DNA of 64,000 bases. It comes from Plebeiibacterium marinum. GTDB lineage: Bacteria > Bacteroidota > Bacteroidia > Bacteroidales > Marinilabiliaceae. Shown here one piece after another: positions 1 through 8,880 of the stretch. A model generated the notes under the pieces. It had not been told where the DNA came from. It was given only the letters and a program-made list of their open reading frames with translations, and did not search any database. Numbering within the stretch: the first letter of the stretch is position 1; each line of letters begins with the position of its first letter. Position numbers and translations under genes: made by a program. The DNA is taken from assembly GCF_026013615.1 (NCBI RefSeq), contig NZ_JAPDPI010000025.1, positions 1-64,000 of the forward strand, read 5' to 3'.

Positions 1-144
1 TTTTAGATAATAGACATTAGACTGATTTACAATTCGCTTAAAATCAATAAGATAATAATTTTGCCATAAATTATTCAATGTATTTGGAATCAGTATATTA
101 TAAAATTTTAACGAACTAATGACTATATATACATTTTATTATAT

Positions 145-777
145 CTAAAATCGAGCTAAGATTTGTATGTTAAAATCAGGTAACATTCTAAATCCGTGTC
201 CATAGCTTTCAAAAACCAAATCACCCGTCCTGAAATAAACATGTCCATGATGGGAAAACCGTTCACAACGCTCCGGTAGTCGTTCAATAACGATATTCCC
301 GGGTAATTCTACGCGTATAAATCCAACTCCGTCCTGGTGGCGGTAGTAATATCCGTCTATGTAATAATAGTGGCAATTGTGGTGCCTGAATTCTACAGGT
401 GCCTTGTGAAATTTACGATAAACCATTCCATGGTGTGGATGCCTGTAGCATAGGTTCTTATTGTACGGGTAATTTTTATGATGCTTGTATCTGTTATGGT
501 TATTATGCCCGGAATAATAGTTGTGTTTATCATGTTGTTTTTGGTAGCTTCTATTGGCATGTTGTCGATTTTTGTCCCTATTGGGATGTACTTTGTATTT
601 GTAGTCCCAATCATGACCTTCATCCCGGGTTTCTTTATGCCGGAGTTCTTTATATCGTTTTACCCGCGAATCATTATAGTTATGCTTTCTACGTTCTTGT
701 GCCTCGGCACTATTTTCAGGTATAAATGCTGTAAGGGTAAACACCATTACAAGCAGTGTTAATTTTGTTGTTTTCAT
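145..777 (-). CDS. His/Tyr-rich secreted protein, DUF6515-like C-terminus
   Basis: A 210-residue protein with a clear signal peptide: a Lys start, a hydrophobic stretch at residues 5-18 and a probable cut after SAEA near residue 26. The middle (about 30-125) is a low-complexity, strongly basic region rich in His, Tyr, Asn and Lys. The C-terminal third has two copies of a YYY-x-G-YYYR / VYFRTGDLVFESYG type module with a LPERCERF linker, which resembles the DUF6515 family of Bacteroidota secreted proteins. Export to the periplasm or cell surface is well supported. The function is unknown; the His clusters could bind metal, but that is inference. It is a single gene, divergent from the response regulator at 1104. 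Confidence 0.75.
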   Translation of the reverse strand: MKTTKLTLLVMVFTLTAFIPENSAEAQERRKHNYNDSRVKRYKELRHKETRDEGHDWDYKYKVHPNRDKNRQHANRSYQKQHDKHNYYSGHNNHNRYKHHKNYPYNKNLCYRHPHHGMVYRKFHKAPVEFRHHNCHYYYIDGYYYRHQDGVGFIRVELPGNIVIERLPERCERFSHHGHVYFRTGDLVFESYGHGFRMLPDFNIQILARF

Positions 778-1103
778 GGCTTCCAGTTTTTTATGTTTTA
801 TAATAAAATTTGGTGCCTGAATTTACCGGTATTCAGATGTTAAGACATTTGCAAAGGATGTGCCAAAGCTGTAATGTGTAGATATAGTGTGTGTTATGGT
901 GGTCGTTTGGTTGGCATTTGTTGTTTGGGTATGGATATATCAAAAGATCATATACAACTAGTTTGATTTTCATAGTTGTTGAACGTCCATTGTTCAGGTA
1001 AAGTATTTGACGAATAGCCAATATCGCTCCATTAAGATCAGGTTCTTGTTTTTTTATGGGTTATGAAAATGATTACTTTTGCCAATTATTAATTAACCTG
1101 ATT
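778..1103. other. Intergenic region between divergent genes
   Basis: This 326-base gap separates the His-rich secreted protein (minus) from the LytTR regulator (plus). It holds a -7 type promoter box for the regulator near 1074-1081 and a short inverted repeat TGAAC/GTTCA around 977-995. A 62-codon minus-strand reading frame inside it has no protein-like features. No RNA gene was recognised. Confidence 0.5.
1074..1081 (+). promoter_or_regulatory. -7 promoter box of LytTR regulator gene
   Basis: The sequence TACTTTTG fits the Bacteroidota -7 consensus TAnnTTTG and lies 22 bases before the ATG at 1104. A clear -33 TTTG at the usual distance is not visible. The box lies inside the longest possible reading frame (from 1056), which argues for the start at 1104. 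Confidence 0.55.
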
Positions 1104-1853
1104 ATGAGAACTGTAATCATTGAAGATGAAAAAGCTTTGCGGGAAACAAACCGTAACTTGCTGATCGGGAATTTTCCTCAGGTGGAAATTATAGGAGAAG
1201 CCTCAAGCGTTAACGATTCTATTGCCTTACTTAATAGCACCAAGCCAGATTTAGTATTAATGGATATTGAAATTGAAGGGGGTAATTGTTTTCAGGTACT
1301 TCAGGCTTGCAGGCCATATAGTTTCAAAGTGATTTTTATTACGGCGTATAACCAATATGCCATCAAAGCCATAAAATTTAGTGCTATTGATTATATCTTA
1401 AAACCGGTAAATGAATTCGAGTTTTGTGATGCTATCAACCGCGTTATTGCTCAAATAAAGCAAGAAGACTTGTTGCAGCAAACTGAATATTTTGAGCAAC
1501 AATATTCAACAAAAGAAAAACCCAATAAAATTGTTCTTCGTACTTCCGAATCGTTGCATATTGTTAATATTTGCGACATTACATACTGCAAAAGTGACAA
1601 TAGCTACACTACCTTTTATGTTAAAAACCAAAAACCATTGCTGGTTTCAAAGAGTATAAAGGAATATACAGAATTGCTTTCAGGCTATTGTTTTATTCGT
1701 CCGCACCAGTCGTTCCTGGTTAATATTAATGAGGTAAACAGGATCGATAAATCGGATGGGGGTTTTATCATTATGAATGACAACCAGGAGATACCTGTAT
1801 CAAAACGTAGAAAGCAAGAGGTGTTAAACGACCTTGAGAAATTATTGGTTTAG
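1104..1853 (+). CDS. LytTR-family DNA-binding response regulator
   Basis: A 249-residue two-domain regulator. Residues 1-120 form a receiver domain: MRTVIIEDE provides the acidic pocket, VLMDIEIEG carries the phospho-acceptor Asp54, and FITAY and LKPV follow as the conserved Thr and Lys blocks. Residues about 145-245 form a LytTR DNA-binding domain (IVNICDITYCKSDNSYTTF, then FIRPHQSFLVN). The start at 1104 opens directly on the receiver strand and lies downstream of the promoter box; an in-frame codon at 1056 would add 16 unsupported residues. Such regulators normally pair with a LytS/YehU-type membrane kinase, but none is in this window, so it is an orphan here. Its targets are unknown; a 21-base-spaced direct repeat follows the gene. 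Confidence 0.92.
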   Translation: MRTVIIEDEKALRETNRNLLIGNFPQVEIIGEASSVNDSIALLNSTKPDLVLMDIEIEGGNCFQVLQACRPYSFKVIFITAYNQYAIKAIKFSAIDYILKPVNEFEFCDAINRVIAQIKQEDLLQQTEYFEQQYSTKEKPNKIVLRTSESLHIVNICDITYCKSDNSYTTFYVKNQKPLLVSKSIKEYTELLSGYCFIRPHQSFLVNINEVNRIDKSDGGFIIMNDNQEIPVSKRRKQEVLNDLEKLLV

Positions 1854-1950
1854 TATACAGATTGAAACCAAGCCCAATAAACTAATTCAACTTGTTTTTG
1901 CATTCAGGTATAATATCTGTCCGGTAAATAACAACTTTTAGGTATTACTG

Positions 1951-1982
1951 ACCACTTTCAAGATGTAAACTACCGCTTTCAA
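1951..1982. repeat. 11-bp direct repeat with 21-bp period (possible LytTR site)
   Basis: ACCACTTTCAA at 1951-1961 and ACCGCTTTCAA at 1972-1982 differ at one base and start exactly 21 bases apart, two helical turns. LytTR regulators of the AgrA/ComE type bind pairs of short direct repeats with about this period. It lies just downstream of the LytTR gene and 163 bases before the lipoprotein-LemA operon. The regulatory role is inference; the rest of the 1854-2144 gap shows nothing else recognisable. Confidence 0.4.
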
Positions 1983-2144
1983 ATTTTACCACATTAAGCA
2001 TCTTTTTTCACTTTTTCTTTGCGCAGTGAATTAACCCCATTGTTCATCATTTTTATGCTATGGCTAGTGCCAGTTGCCTATTGGGTAAATAACAGCGTGC
2101 TTTTTTTAGATGAAACCGGGTTTTAAAACTTAACTGTAAAGTAT

Positions 2145-2918
2145 ATGAAAAATTCATTGTTGCTATTGATTTTGTTATGCCTTTGGGCTTCATGTTCGCA
2201 GAAACGAAAAGTAGATTATGTTGTTCCGGCTAATTTAAAAGACCAGCCCGAGGCTGTAGAGGTTATTGATGAAATGGCTGAAGCTGTAGGGGAATGCCAG
2301 GCAGCTATGCAGAAAGCGGTAAAATTTGCCATTTCGGTGGAAAAAAACAATACAGATAGTTTGAGTGTTGGCCAAGGCATAAAAGGAGCTTTTGCTGTAT
2401 CAAAAGTTATGTTGGCTAAAAAGCACATTGATGAAGCTAAAGACAGGGCAGCCGTTTTGTCCCGGGACTTGAGTGTTAAGCAGATCCTGGCACTTGATTC
2501 TGTGATAAAACAAATGGAATCTCAAATTGGTGACATTAATACGGATGAATTGGGATTATCAGAAGAAGAACTGGCCCGGTTAAAAGCAGGAGGAAATCTG
2601 GAATTTGGCAGTATGTTGGACCAGACTCCACAAAACCAGGCAGCGAAAGATTCAATTGAGGCGGAAGCAAAATACATCCAGGAGCAACACCGGTTGCATG
2701 ATGAATGGATGAAATCTCAGGGTGTAAGTCATGAAACCTCAAGCTCTTCAAAGGCTATAGAAACCCCAATGTGGGTTGGTATTGCTTTCCCTATAATTGT
2801 GTTGGGGTTGATCATTGTATTCTTTGTAGTGAAGCTTAGGCGTTTTATGAAAGGAATAAAAAGGGTGGCTGGTGAAGTGGAGTATGTAAAAACAAAACTT
2901 AAAGATAAAAACTATTAA
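2145..2918 (+). CDS. Lipoprotein with C-terminal membrane segment, LemA-associated
   Basis: A 257-residue protein of unknown function. The N-terminus (MKNSLLLLILLCLWASC) is a lipoprotein-type signal with candidate lipid-bearing Cys17. Residues 35-190 are Ala/Glu/Lys-rich and look helical, with probable coiled coil around 85-195. A strong hydrophobic segment at about 209-231 (WVGIAFPIIVLGLIIVFFVV) is followed by a basic tail. A predicted lipoprotein that also carries a C-terminal transmembrane helix is unusual and suggests attachment at both ends. The stop is 2 bases before the LemA start, so the two are surely co-transcribed. It may be an accessory subunit of the LemA/DUF3137 module. I do not recognise a named family. 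Confidence 0.7.
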   Translation: MKNSLLLLILLCLWASCSQKRKVDYVVPANLKDQPEAVEVIDEMAEAVGECQAAMQKAVKFAISVEKNNTDSLSVGQGIKGAFAVSKVMLAKKHIDEAKDRAAVLSRDLSVKQILALDSVIKQMESQIGDINTDELGLSEEELARLKAGGNLEFGSMLDQTPQNQAAKDSIEAEAKYIQEQHRLHDEWMKSQGVSHETSSSSKAIETPMWVGIAFPIIVLGLIIVFFVVKLRRFMKGIKRVAGEVEYVKTKLKDKNY

Positions 2919-2920
2919 AT

Positions 2921-3481
2921 ATGAATTCAATCATTATTGTAGCCGCTGTTGCTCTGCTATTGATTATTTTGGTTATATCTATGTATAACAGTTTGGTTCG
3001 TAGGCGAAACGAAGTGGATAATGCTTTTGGAGGCATGGATGTACAGCTCAAAAAACGATACGATCTTATCCCCAACCTGGTGGCTACTGTAAAGCAGTAT
3101 GCTGCCCATGAAAAAGAGTTATTGACTCAAGTGACAGAAATGCGCTCTAAAGCTACTTCAGGAAACCTGACCAGTGATGAAAAAGTGGCACTCGATAATA
3201 AGATATCCGCTGGCATGAAAGGGCTTATGGTAGCCGTTGAAAGCTATCCCGACCTAAAGGCCAATGATAACTTTATTAACCTGCAACGCACCCTTAATGA
3301 AGTAGAGTCTCAAATATCGGCTGCCCGGAGAACGTACAATGCAGTGATAACCGATTTTAATAATGGTATCGAAACATTTCCCAAAAGCATATTGGCAGGC
3401 ATGATGAACCTAAAGCGTAAGGAGGTATTTGTAATTCCTGAATTGGAGAGGCAAAATGTGGAAGTGAAGAGCCTGTTCTAA
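2921..3481 (+). CDS. lemA: LemA family protein
   Basis: A 186-residue LemA protein. Residues 3-22 form the single N-terminal membrane helix, followed by the family hallmark YNSLVRRRNEVDNAFGGMDV and KKRYDLIPNLVATVKQYA, then LNEVESQISAARRTYN and YNAVITDFNNGIETFP near the C-terminus. LemA proteins are N-out, largely helical envelope proteins whose biochemical role is not settled. The length is normal for the family. It starts 2 bases after the upstream lipoprotein and is followed by a DUF3137 protein, a pairing often seen for LemA. Confidence 0.95.
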   Translation: MNSIIIVAAVALLLIILVISMYNSLVRRRNEVDNAFGGMDVQLKKRYDLIPNLVATVKQYAAHEKELLTQVTEMRSKATSGNLTSDEKVALDNKISAGMKGLMVAVESYPDLKANDNFINLQRTLNEVESQISAARRTYNAVITDFNNGIETFPKSILAGMMNLKRKEVFVIPELERQNVEVKSLF

Positions 3482-3592
3482 TATAGTTCACAGTAATAGC
3501 GTGAGATATCAAAGCCACATTATTTATTGCATCTGTAATATGTTTGTTTGTGGATTGCCTTGCACTTTAATGATCTTAACTTAATACATAAA

Positions 3593-4573
3593 ATGAAATC
3601 ACCGGAAGAATTAAAATTACTATATAAAAATGAACTGAAACCTCAACTGGCTCAAATGGAGGGTCAGCGAAAATATATTAAAAAATGGCGTGGGCTTGGT
3701 ATTTTTGCTGCAGTATTGGTGTTTCTTACCTATCATTATGGCGAGTCTTTTGTGAGCGGTACGTTGGTTATTGTGTTGTTGGTTATATTGGCTATTGCAG
3801 GCATTTTTTGCGGACTTAAGGCCTATATCCGATATCAGGATTATAAAAAAGTTTTTAAAGCGGAGGTGGTTGCAAAAATAGTGAGGTTAATAAATCCTGA
3901 TTATTCATATAACCCATCTGCACATATTTCTGAACGGGTTTATTCTCAATCAGGTATTTTTCCGAAAAAGCCAGACCGATGTAATGGAGATGATTTAATT
4001 ACCGGAAAAATCGATAAAACACCTTTTGAATTTTCTGAATTGAAAACGGAAGAGAAGAGTGAAACGCGGGATGATGATGGTTCAAAGCGTACAGAATGGA
4101 ACACCATATTTAGGGGAATCTTTTTTGTGGCTGATTTTAACAAGCATCTGGGTGAGCAGACTTTTGTGGTGCCTCAGAATGATAAGTTTACAACAAATCT
4201 GTTTGGCAGGGAACGCAAAAAGACCCACCGATTTGGAGAACTGATTAAACTGGAAAATCCTGAGTTTGAAAAGATATTCTCGGTTTATGGTTCCAGTCAG
4301 CAGGAAGCCCGCTATATATTAACACCTACAATGATGGAAGCTATTGTTAATATTTATAGACACCTGGGAGTTAAAATGTACTTTTCTTTTGTAGGGAACA
4401 ATGTTTATTGCGCCATACCTATGCACAAAAATATGTTTGAGCCTAAAATAGGCAAAGAAGGCATAAAGTATGAAGATGTTGAAGAGATGTTCTTGCTTTT
4501 TGGCATGATTGAAACCATAGTTACAGAAATGAACCTGAATACCCGGATCTGGACAAAAGACTATGCTGTTTAG
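3593..4573 (+). CDS. DUF3137 domain membrane protein
   Basis: A protein of 326 residues from the ATG at 3593, chosen because the sequence from MKSPEELKLLYKNEL onward is protein-like while the 15 residues upstream (from a codon at 3548) are not. Two membrane helices lie at about residues 37-52 and 55-75. The following soluble domain (about 85-315) resembles DUF3137, with FEFSELKTEEKSETRDDDG and GIFFVADFNKH as family-like blocks. DUF3137 genes frequently sit beside lemA, as here; a shared role in envelope homeostasis is inference. No terminator was seen after it. Confidence 0.82.
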   Translation: MKSPEELKLLYKNELKPQLAQMEGQRKYIKKWRGLGIFAAVLVFLTYHYGESFVSGTLVIVLLVILAIAGIFCGLKAYIRYQDYKKVFKAEVVAKIVRLINPDYSYNPSAHISERVYSQSGIFPKKPDRCNGDDLITGKIDKTPFEFSELKTEEKSETRDDDGSKRTEWNTIFRGIFFVADFNKHLGEQTFVVPQNDKFTTNLFGRERKKTHRFGELIKLENPEFEKIFSVYGSSQQEARYILTPTMMEAIVNIYRHLGVKMYFSFVGNNVYCAIPMHKNMFEPKIGKEGIKYEDVEEMFLLFGMIETIVTEMNLNTRIWTKDYAV

Positions 4574-4668
4574 GGCAATTCTATTCAAGGGATTATGAAA
4601 TCGATATCATAGACTCCAGATCAAAACGCTGTTGCATTAAAAATTTATAAAATAATACATACAAACCA

Positions 4669-5925
4669 ATGAGAAAATTTACTTTAAAACTAATAGGATT
4701 TTTATTCATCGCTGCGTTTCTATCGTCATGCGATGACTTGATTGAAAATGATAAAAAAGTATCAAGCAAAGTATTACAAGTCGATTCTGACGATTATACA
4801 CCACTTGGTGTGCCGGTAGTTATGCCCAACGATAATTTTGTGGTTACTTTTGTTAAGGATTTATTGAGTGAAGGTGTTGCCATATACTGTTACAATGAGT
4901 CGGGAGATATAATATGGAGTAACGAACTGCCAGAAAATCCTTCCAATCCTGTTTACCATAACGGACAGTTGTTTTTTGCCTGTAAAAACTATTTGTATGC
5001 TCTCGATGCACAAACCGGACAGAAAAAATGGAGTTATCAATTAACAGGAGATGGATTAATAGCCACTAAAAACACTTATAAGCCTTGTGTTGCATCTGAT
5101 GGTAGTATTGTTGTTACTTTTGACTCTTATCTTTCGGATATAAGCACAGCAGTTAGTGGTAAAATGGTATGTGTTTCTTCTACAGGCACTGAGAACTGGG
5201 TGCAGGACATTACTTTGCGAGATAACTATTACGACAGGTTTACAAAATTATCAGCCCCTTTGGCTACTTCAAATGGCGTTTATATGGTTGCCCATGTTTC
5301 TCATTCTTCCGGAAATTTTGCCATACTAAACAAATATGTCACAGCTGATGGGACTGCAGGGCTTACCCCTGCCATTTATGACGATTATAACGGATGTAAA
5401 TTACACTGCGCCAATAATAATGGCGACATATTTATTAGTGGTAATGATGATGTGAATTTTGAAACCAAACTGATCTCTCTATCAGCTTCTCTGGATAAAA
5501 AATGGGAAATTTCATTCGGAGATAATTATGTGGCCAATCATGCTGTAATTGATAAAGATGGTAACCTGTTTATTGGGGTTGAAGATGGATACTTTCATAA
5601 ATATTCACCAGATGGGAGTGAGTTGTTTTCATACAATTTGCAACGGATTTTTGTAAGAGGGGAAATGCTTATCGCTGAAGATGGGAATGTATATAAATGT
5701 TTGCAAGGAGCCGAAAAGCTTGATCCACTCTCTGGTGAGTCCACAGCAATTCCTATTGACGGATTTGGCTTGTCCGACCTTTCTATGTTAAGTAATGGAA
5801 CACTGGTGTATGCAGGAATGGGCGAAGTATACATGGTGTCCACAGATGCAGGAGGGTTGTCTGATGATGCCCAGTGGGGGTGTTTTGGTAGTGGTACCGG
5901 ACATAGCAGTTTAAAAAGTAATTAA
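4669..5925 (+). CDS. Lipoprotein with PQQ-like beta-propeller repeats
   Basis: A 418-residue protein beginning with a lipoprotein signal (FIAAFLSSCDD, Cys21). The remainder is made of beta-propeller blades of the PQQ type, for example LYALDAQTGQKKWSYQLTG, KMVCVSSTGTENWVQDI and LFIGVEDGYFHKYSPDGSEL, spread over about residues 45-400. Such repeats form a seven- or eight-bladed propeller; in BamB the fold acts as a scaffold, in dehydrogenases it binds PQQ. No quinoprotein active-site residues are evident, so a scaffold or surface-binding role is more likely. It is followed by another lipoprotein 64 bases on. Confidence 0.8.
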   Translation: MRKFTLKLIGFLFIAAFLSSCDDLIENDKKVSSKVLQVDSDDYTPLGVPVVMPNDNFVVTFVKDLLSEGVAIYCYNESGDIIWSNELPENPSNPVYHNGQLFFACKNYLYALDAQTGQKKWSYQLTGDGLIATKNTYKPCVASDGSIVVTFDSYLSDISTAVSGKMVCVSSTGTENWVQDITLRDNYYDRFTKLSAPLATSNGVYMVAHVSHSSGNFAILNKYVTADGTAGLTPAIYDDYNGCKLHCANNNGDIFISGNDDVNFETKLISLSASLDKKWEISFGDNYVANHAVIDKDGNLFIGVEDGYFHKYSPDGSELFSYNLQRIFVRGEMLIAEDGNVYKCLQGAEKLDPLSGESTAIPIDGFGLSDLSMLSNGTLVYAGMGEVYMVSTDAGGLSDDAQWGCFGSGTGHSSLKSN

Positions 5926-5989
5926 TAACAATAATAAAGTAACAATTGGGATCTGCAAACCTACAGTTCCCTAAACAATAAATTAAATT

Positions 5990-6529
5990 ATGAAGAAAAT
6001 AGCATTTTTTTTAGCGGTTATTGTGTGCGCTGCAGTTGTACTGCCTTCGTGCGGAAAAGATGATACAAAACCTGAGGACACAAAATCTGCACTTACTTTT
6101 AATGGTACGGAATTTAATCCCAATAGTATGTGCGAGCTTTGGCATGATAATACCGAAGATTACTTTAAGATTAGCCTGTGGGATGGTTCATTATACCTTA
6201 ATACCAGCTTTGAGGTTAAAGGAGAAGGAGATTGGCTGACACTTATTTTGCACAAAAACAGCGATATTCCAGTTGGCACCTACACTTTTGGAGAAGATGA
6301 GGAGGAGGAAGGTTTCTTTTATGGATATATGAAGTTAGGTGTTTATCAATCGGCTGAAGGATATACTTCAAACGAATCATCTGTATACTTTACAGCAGGA
6401 ACGTTAAAGGTTGAAGCAACTTCTGATCAATACACTTACAAGATAACATTGGATCTTACCGGTGATACTGGAGAAAGCTATAAGGGAACGGTAACGGTAG
6501 ACTTCAGGTATATGATGCAGGTGTATTAA
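5990..6529 (+). CDS. Small lipoprotein of unknown function
   Basis: A 179-residue protein with a lipoprotein signal ending in VVLPSCGKDD (Cys21) and a short acidic linker. The mature part is beta-rich (alternating hydrophobic and polar residues, many Gly, Thr and Tyr), with an acidic patch GEDEEEEGFFYG near residues 102-113. It probably folds as a small beta sandwich on the outer membrane. I recognise no family. It lies between the propeller lipoprotein and a secreted protein in the same direction, so the three could be co-expressed. Confidence 0.68.
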   Translation: MKKIAFFLAVIVCAAVVLPSCGKDDTKPEDTKSALTFNGTEFNPNSMCELWHDNTEDYFKISLWDGSLYLNTSFEVKGEGDWLTLILHKNSDIPVGTYTFGEDEEEEGFFYGYMKLGVYQSAEGYTSNESSVYFTAGTLKVEATSDQYTYKITLDLTGDTGESYKGTVTVDFRYMMQVY

Positions 6530-6582
6530 AAAATCATATGCATCTATAATTATTTGGTGATCAACATTCAAAAGGATAGCTT

Positions 6583-7641
6583 ATGAAAAAAAATGTTATG
6601 GCATGGTGCTTAATAGTGGTATGTAGTACTGCTATTTATTCCCAAAAAGCAAAACGCTATGCCTTAAAGTCGGGTTATGTAAAACTCGAACTTACAGGGA
6701 GTACTGTGGGAACCAAGGAGCTTTGGTGGGATGATTTTGGAGAAAAAACCTGCGAAATTGAAAAATCCGTTACCACTACCAAGCTGTTTGGAATGAAAAC
6801 CACTGAGGAAAAACATGCAAAAACGATTGTGGTAAAAGATAATTATTGGACCGTTAACTATATTGAAAACACGGGTTGCAAAGGAACAGTCCCTGGTTAT
6901 AACATAGGACAGGAAATATCTGAATCTATGACCGAGGAAGAGAGAGAAGCTTTTGCCAACGGAGTTTTAGAAAGTATGGGTGGGCAAAAATTAGGTAGTG
7001 AATCCCTGAATGGGTATTCATGTGATGTTTTTACTATTATGGGATGTAAAAGCTGGTTGTATAAAGGTGTAGCCATAAAAAGCGAAGTTAAAGTAATGGG
7101 TATTGTTAATAATGAAATGTTTACAGATTTAAAACCAGGAATATCAGTTCCGGCATCAACATTCACAGCACCAACCGATGTAAACTATCAGGATTTGTCA
7201 GCCGCCCAGAATAACTTTTTTGCACAAATGGGAAATATGCCTGCCATGGAAGATATGGATGATGATGATGATGATCTGCAGATTCCGGTTGAATACCCTT
7301 TTGATAAATTTAAAAGTGTAGTAAATGGTTTTTCGTATGGAGGATACAAAAGCTGGGGAGTGAATTCTGTTTTTGGGGTACATGCCAGTACTTTAACAAA
7401 AGGATTCTCGTCGCTTACTATTGTAGCAGAATCAAGAAAAAATGCCGAAGAAGGCGAATACAGTGGCATGGAAAAGTTTACACACAATGGCCATAACTGC
7501 TATTATGGTGAAATGGAGGAAGAAGAAGGTACTGCTCTCATCATTGATTATCCAGCCTATGATATGTATATTATCATAGCGGCATTACCCACGATGGATA
7601 AATCAACTTTGGTATCTATTTCAGATAAGCTACAATTTTAG
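6583..7641 (+). CDS. Secreted protein of unknown function
   Basis: A 352-residue protein with a signal peptide (MKKNVMAWCLIVVCSTAIYSQ, cut near residue 20). The mature chain has a first half with KLELTGSTVGTKELWWDDFG and a conserved-looking SCDVFTIMGCKSWLYKG block, then a run of six Asp codons (a GAT repeat at 7258-7275) and a second beta-rich half. The first half resembles the DUF4412-like periplasmic proteins that sense or bind small molecules, but this is a weak impression. It stands 53 bases after the small lipoprotein. Confidence 0.68.
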   Translation: MKKNVMAWCLIVVCSTAIYSQKAKRYALKSGYVKLELTGSTVGTKELWWDDFGEKTCEIEKSVTTTKLFGMKTTEEKHAKTIVVKDNYWTVNYIENTGCKGTVPGYNIGQEISESMTEEEREAFANGVLESMGGQKLGSESLNGYSCDVFTIMGCKSWLYKGVAIKSEVKVMGIVNNEMFTDLKPGISVPASTFTAPTDVNYQDLSAAQNNFFAQMGNMPAMEDMDDDDDDLQIPVEYPFDKFKSVVNGFSYGGYKSWGVNSVFGVHASTLTKGFSSLTIVAESRKNAEEGEYSGMEKFTHNGHNCYYGEMEEEEGTALIIDYPAYDMYIIIAALPTMDKSTLVSISDKLQF

Positions 7642-7855
7642 GATATAAAGGATAGATAGGAATAGCCTTTTTATTGCAATGGGGAACGGGATGTCTCGGG
7701 GATATGATTTATTCAGACTCAACTAACAATTTGTATGTTTAATTATTGAATAAAATATTCTTGAGACACCCCACTGCTTTTAAGATTACTGATTGGTTCT
7801 TACCAATATTGTTATAAATCAACATGGCTTGAATAGCCTGAAAACCATTATTATA

Positions 7856-8278
7856 TTATACAACTTGGCTGCGTTGTGAGTTTATGTAATCGGCTAATTC
7901 TTCAGGAACATTTGTTCCGATCCATATTTTCCGTTTCTTGTTTTTCACTTCAAGTTCAATGGCTTTATTGCCCGAAACATTATAAAGTATAACGCCCGGC
8001 CTGAACCTGATTCCCCACCCCAATGGCATGTAACTTATAGGCTTGCAGCTAATAATGTCGTTCAATTTATAACTTCCTTTAATTAAGCCAATTCCAAAGC
8101 TGTATTGCACACATTTCTCAGAGACGGTTATTGTGAGCTTGTAAAACATTAAAATGGTTATAAGCGATATTATTGAAATCAACAAAAATGTTGTGGGATG
8201 TGGAAATTGGAAGATTACAATACTATTAACAATTAAAACGATGGTAACTGTTACCCATCCAAATTGAGTGCGTTTCAT
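7856..8278 (-). CDS. Small membrane protein, bacterial PH-domain-like
   Basis: A 140-residue protein. Two hydrophobic segments (about 10-24 and 28-45) form a hairpin in the membrane, and residues 50-135 form a soluble beta-rich domain (TITVSEKCVQYSFGIGLIKGSYKLNDI, read in two parts) ending in a helix EELADYINSQ. This layout matches the bacterial PH-like domain proteins that follow a membrane hairpin. It is the last gene of a three-gene minus-strand operon with a Yip1-like and a DUF2089 protein (2-base gap upstream). Its function is unknown. Confidence 0.65.
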   Translation of the reverse strand: MKRTQFGWVTVTIVLIVNSIVIFQFPHPTTFLLISIISLITILMFYKLTITVSEKCVQYSFGIGLIKGSYKLNDIISCKPISYMPLGWGIRFRPGVILYNVSGNKAIELEVKNKKRKIWIGTNVPEELADYINSQRSQVV

Positions 8279-8280
8279 AA

Positions 8281-8880
8281 CTAATAAAGTTTTAAGGTGA
8301 ATTGATAATTAAGATATTCGGTAATAATTACAGAAATAACCAGCACAATTATAAAGATGATGGAAAGTTTTGAACCTTTAATATTGGCTGATATTTTAAA
8401 TGCATTAAACATTAATGCAATTAACCAAATGGTTAAAAGTAAGGAGAACACTATAAGAGTAACAGCTACCATTATTTCTATATTCGATATCTCAACAGGT
8501 TCGCCCATCTTTAGGGTTGTCCATAAAATATATTTCCCAAATAATTCAAGGGCTTCCGAAAATCCAATAAAAGCGGCTGGAAAATATGGGTATCGTGCAA
8601 GAGCTTGGGTGCCATAGATATCAATTATACGCACCTTTGATTTTGAGAATAAAATGGCTGCAATATACATAAACGTTGATATAGTAAGCCAGTTGATCAG
8701 GTTTTGGATAATAAAATACCATAAAGGCATATCCGGACTGGTTTTTATGGATATGATAGAAGGAAAGTGTGTATGGCTAAAATAACCAATTGTTGATGAA
8801 AGTATAATAATTGCCAATCCTAATGCCAACGACTTTAAACCGGCTATGTAATAAAATGGATTGATTAGTTTTTTAATCAT
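8281..8880 (-). CDS. Yip1-family integral membrane protein
   Basis: A 199-residue protein with about five membrane helices (about residues 15-33, 55-75, 90-110, 128-155 and 170-190) and an N-terminal NPFYYIAGLKS motif typical of bacterial Yip1-domain proteins. The role of bacterial Yip1 proteins is not established. The start overlaps the end of the upstream DUF2089 gene by 8 bases, and the stop is 2 bases before the PH-like gene, so the three genes are translationally linked. Confidence 0.75.
   Translation of the reverse strand: MIKKLINPFYYIAGLKSLALGLAIIILSSTIGYFSHTHFPSIISIKTSPDMPLWYFIIQNLINWLTISTFMYIAAILFSKSKVRIIDIYGTQALARYPYFPAAFIGFSEALELFGKYILWTTLKMGEPVEISNIEIMVAVTLIVFSLLLTIWLIALMFNAFKISANIKGSKLSIIFIIVLVISVIITEYLNYQFTLKLY

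Noticed and set aside
399-762. Hydrophobic plus-strand reading frames opposite the His-rich gene
   Set aside because: They are the antisense of His/Tyr/Lys codons, which produces hydrophobic residues by chance. The minus-strand frame has a proper signal peptide and family-like repeats.
833-1021. A 62-codon minus-strand frame in the first large gap
   Set aside because: No domain, signal or codon pattern of a real protein, and it overlaps the promoter region of divergent genes.
7258-7275. Six GAT repeats as a phase-variable microsatellite
   Set aside because: The unit is three bases, so changes would only alter the length of an Asp run and not switch the frame.
7688-7772. Inverted repeat GGGATGTCTC / GAGACACCCC between convergent genes
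   Set aside because: The arms are 65 bases apart with one wobble and no T run; the stem is weak and was judged likely chance.
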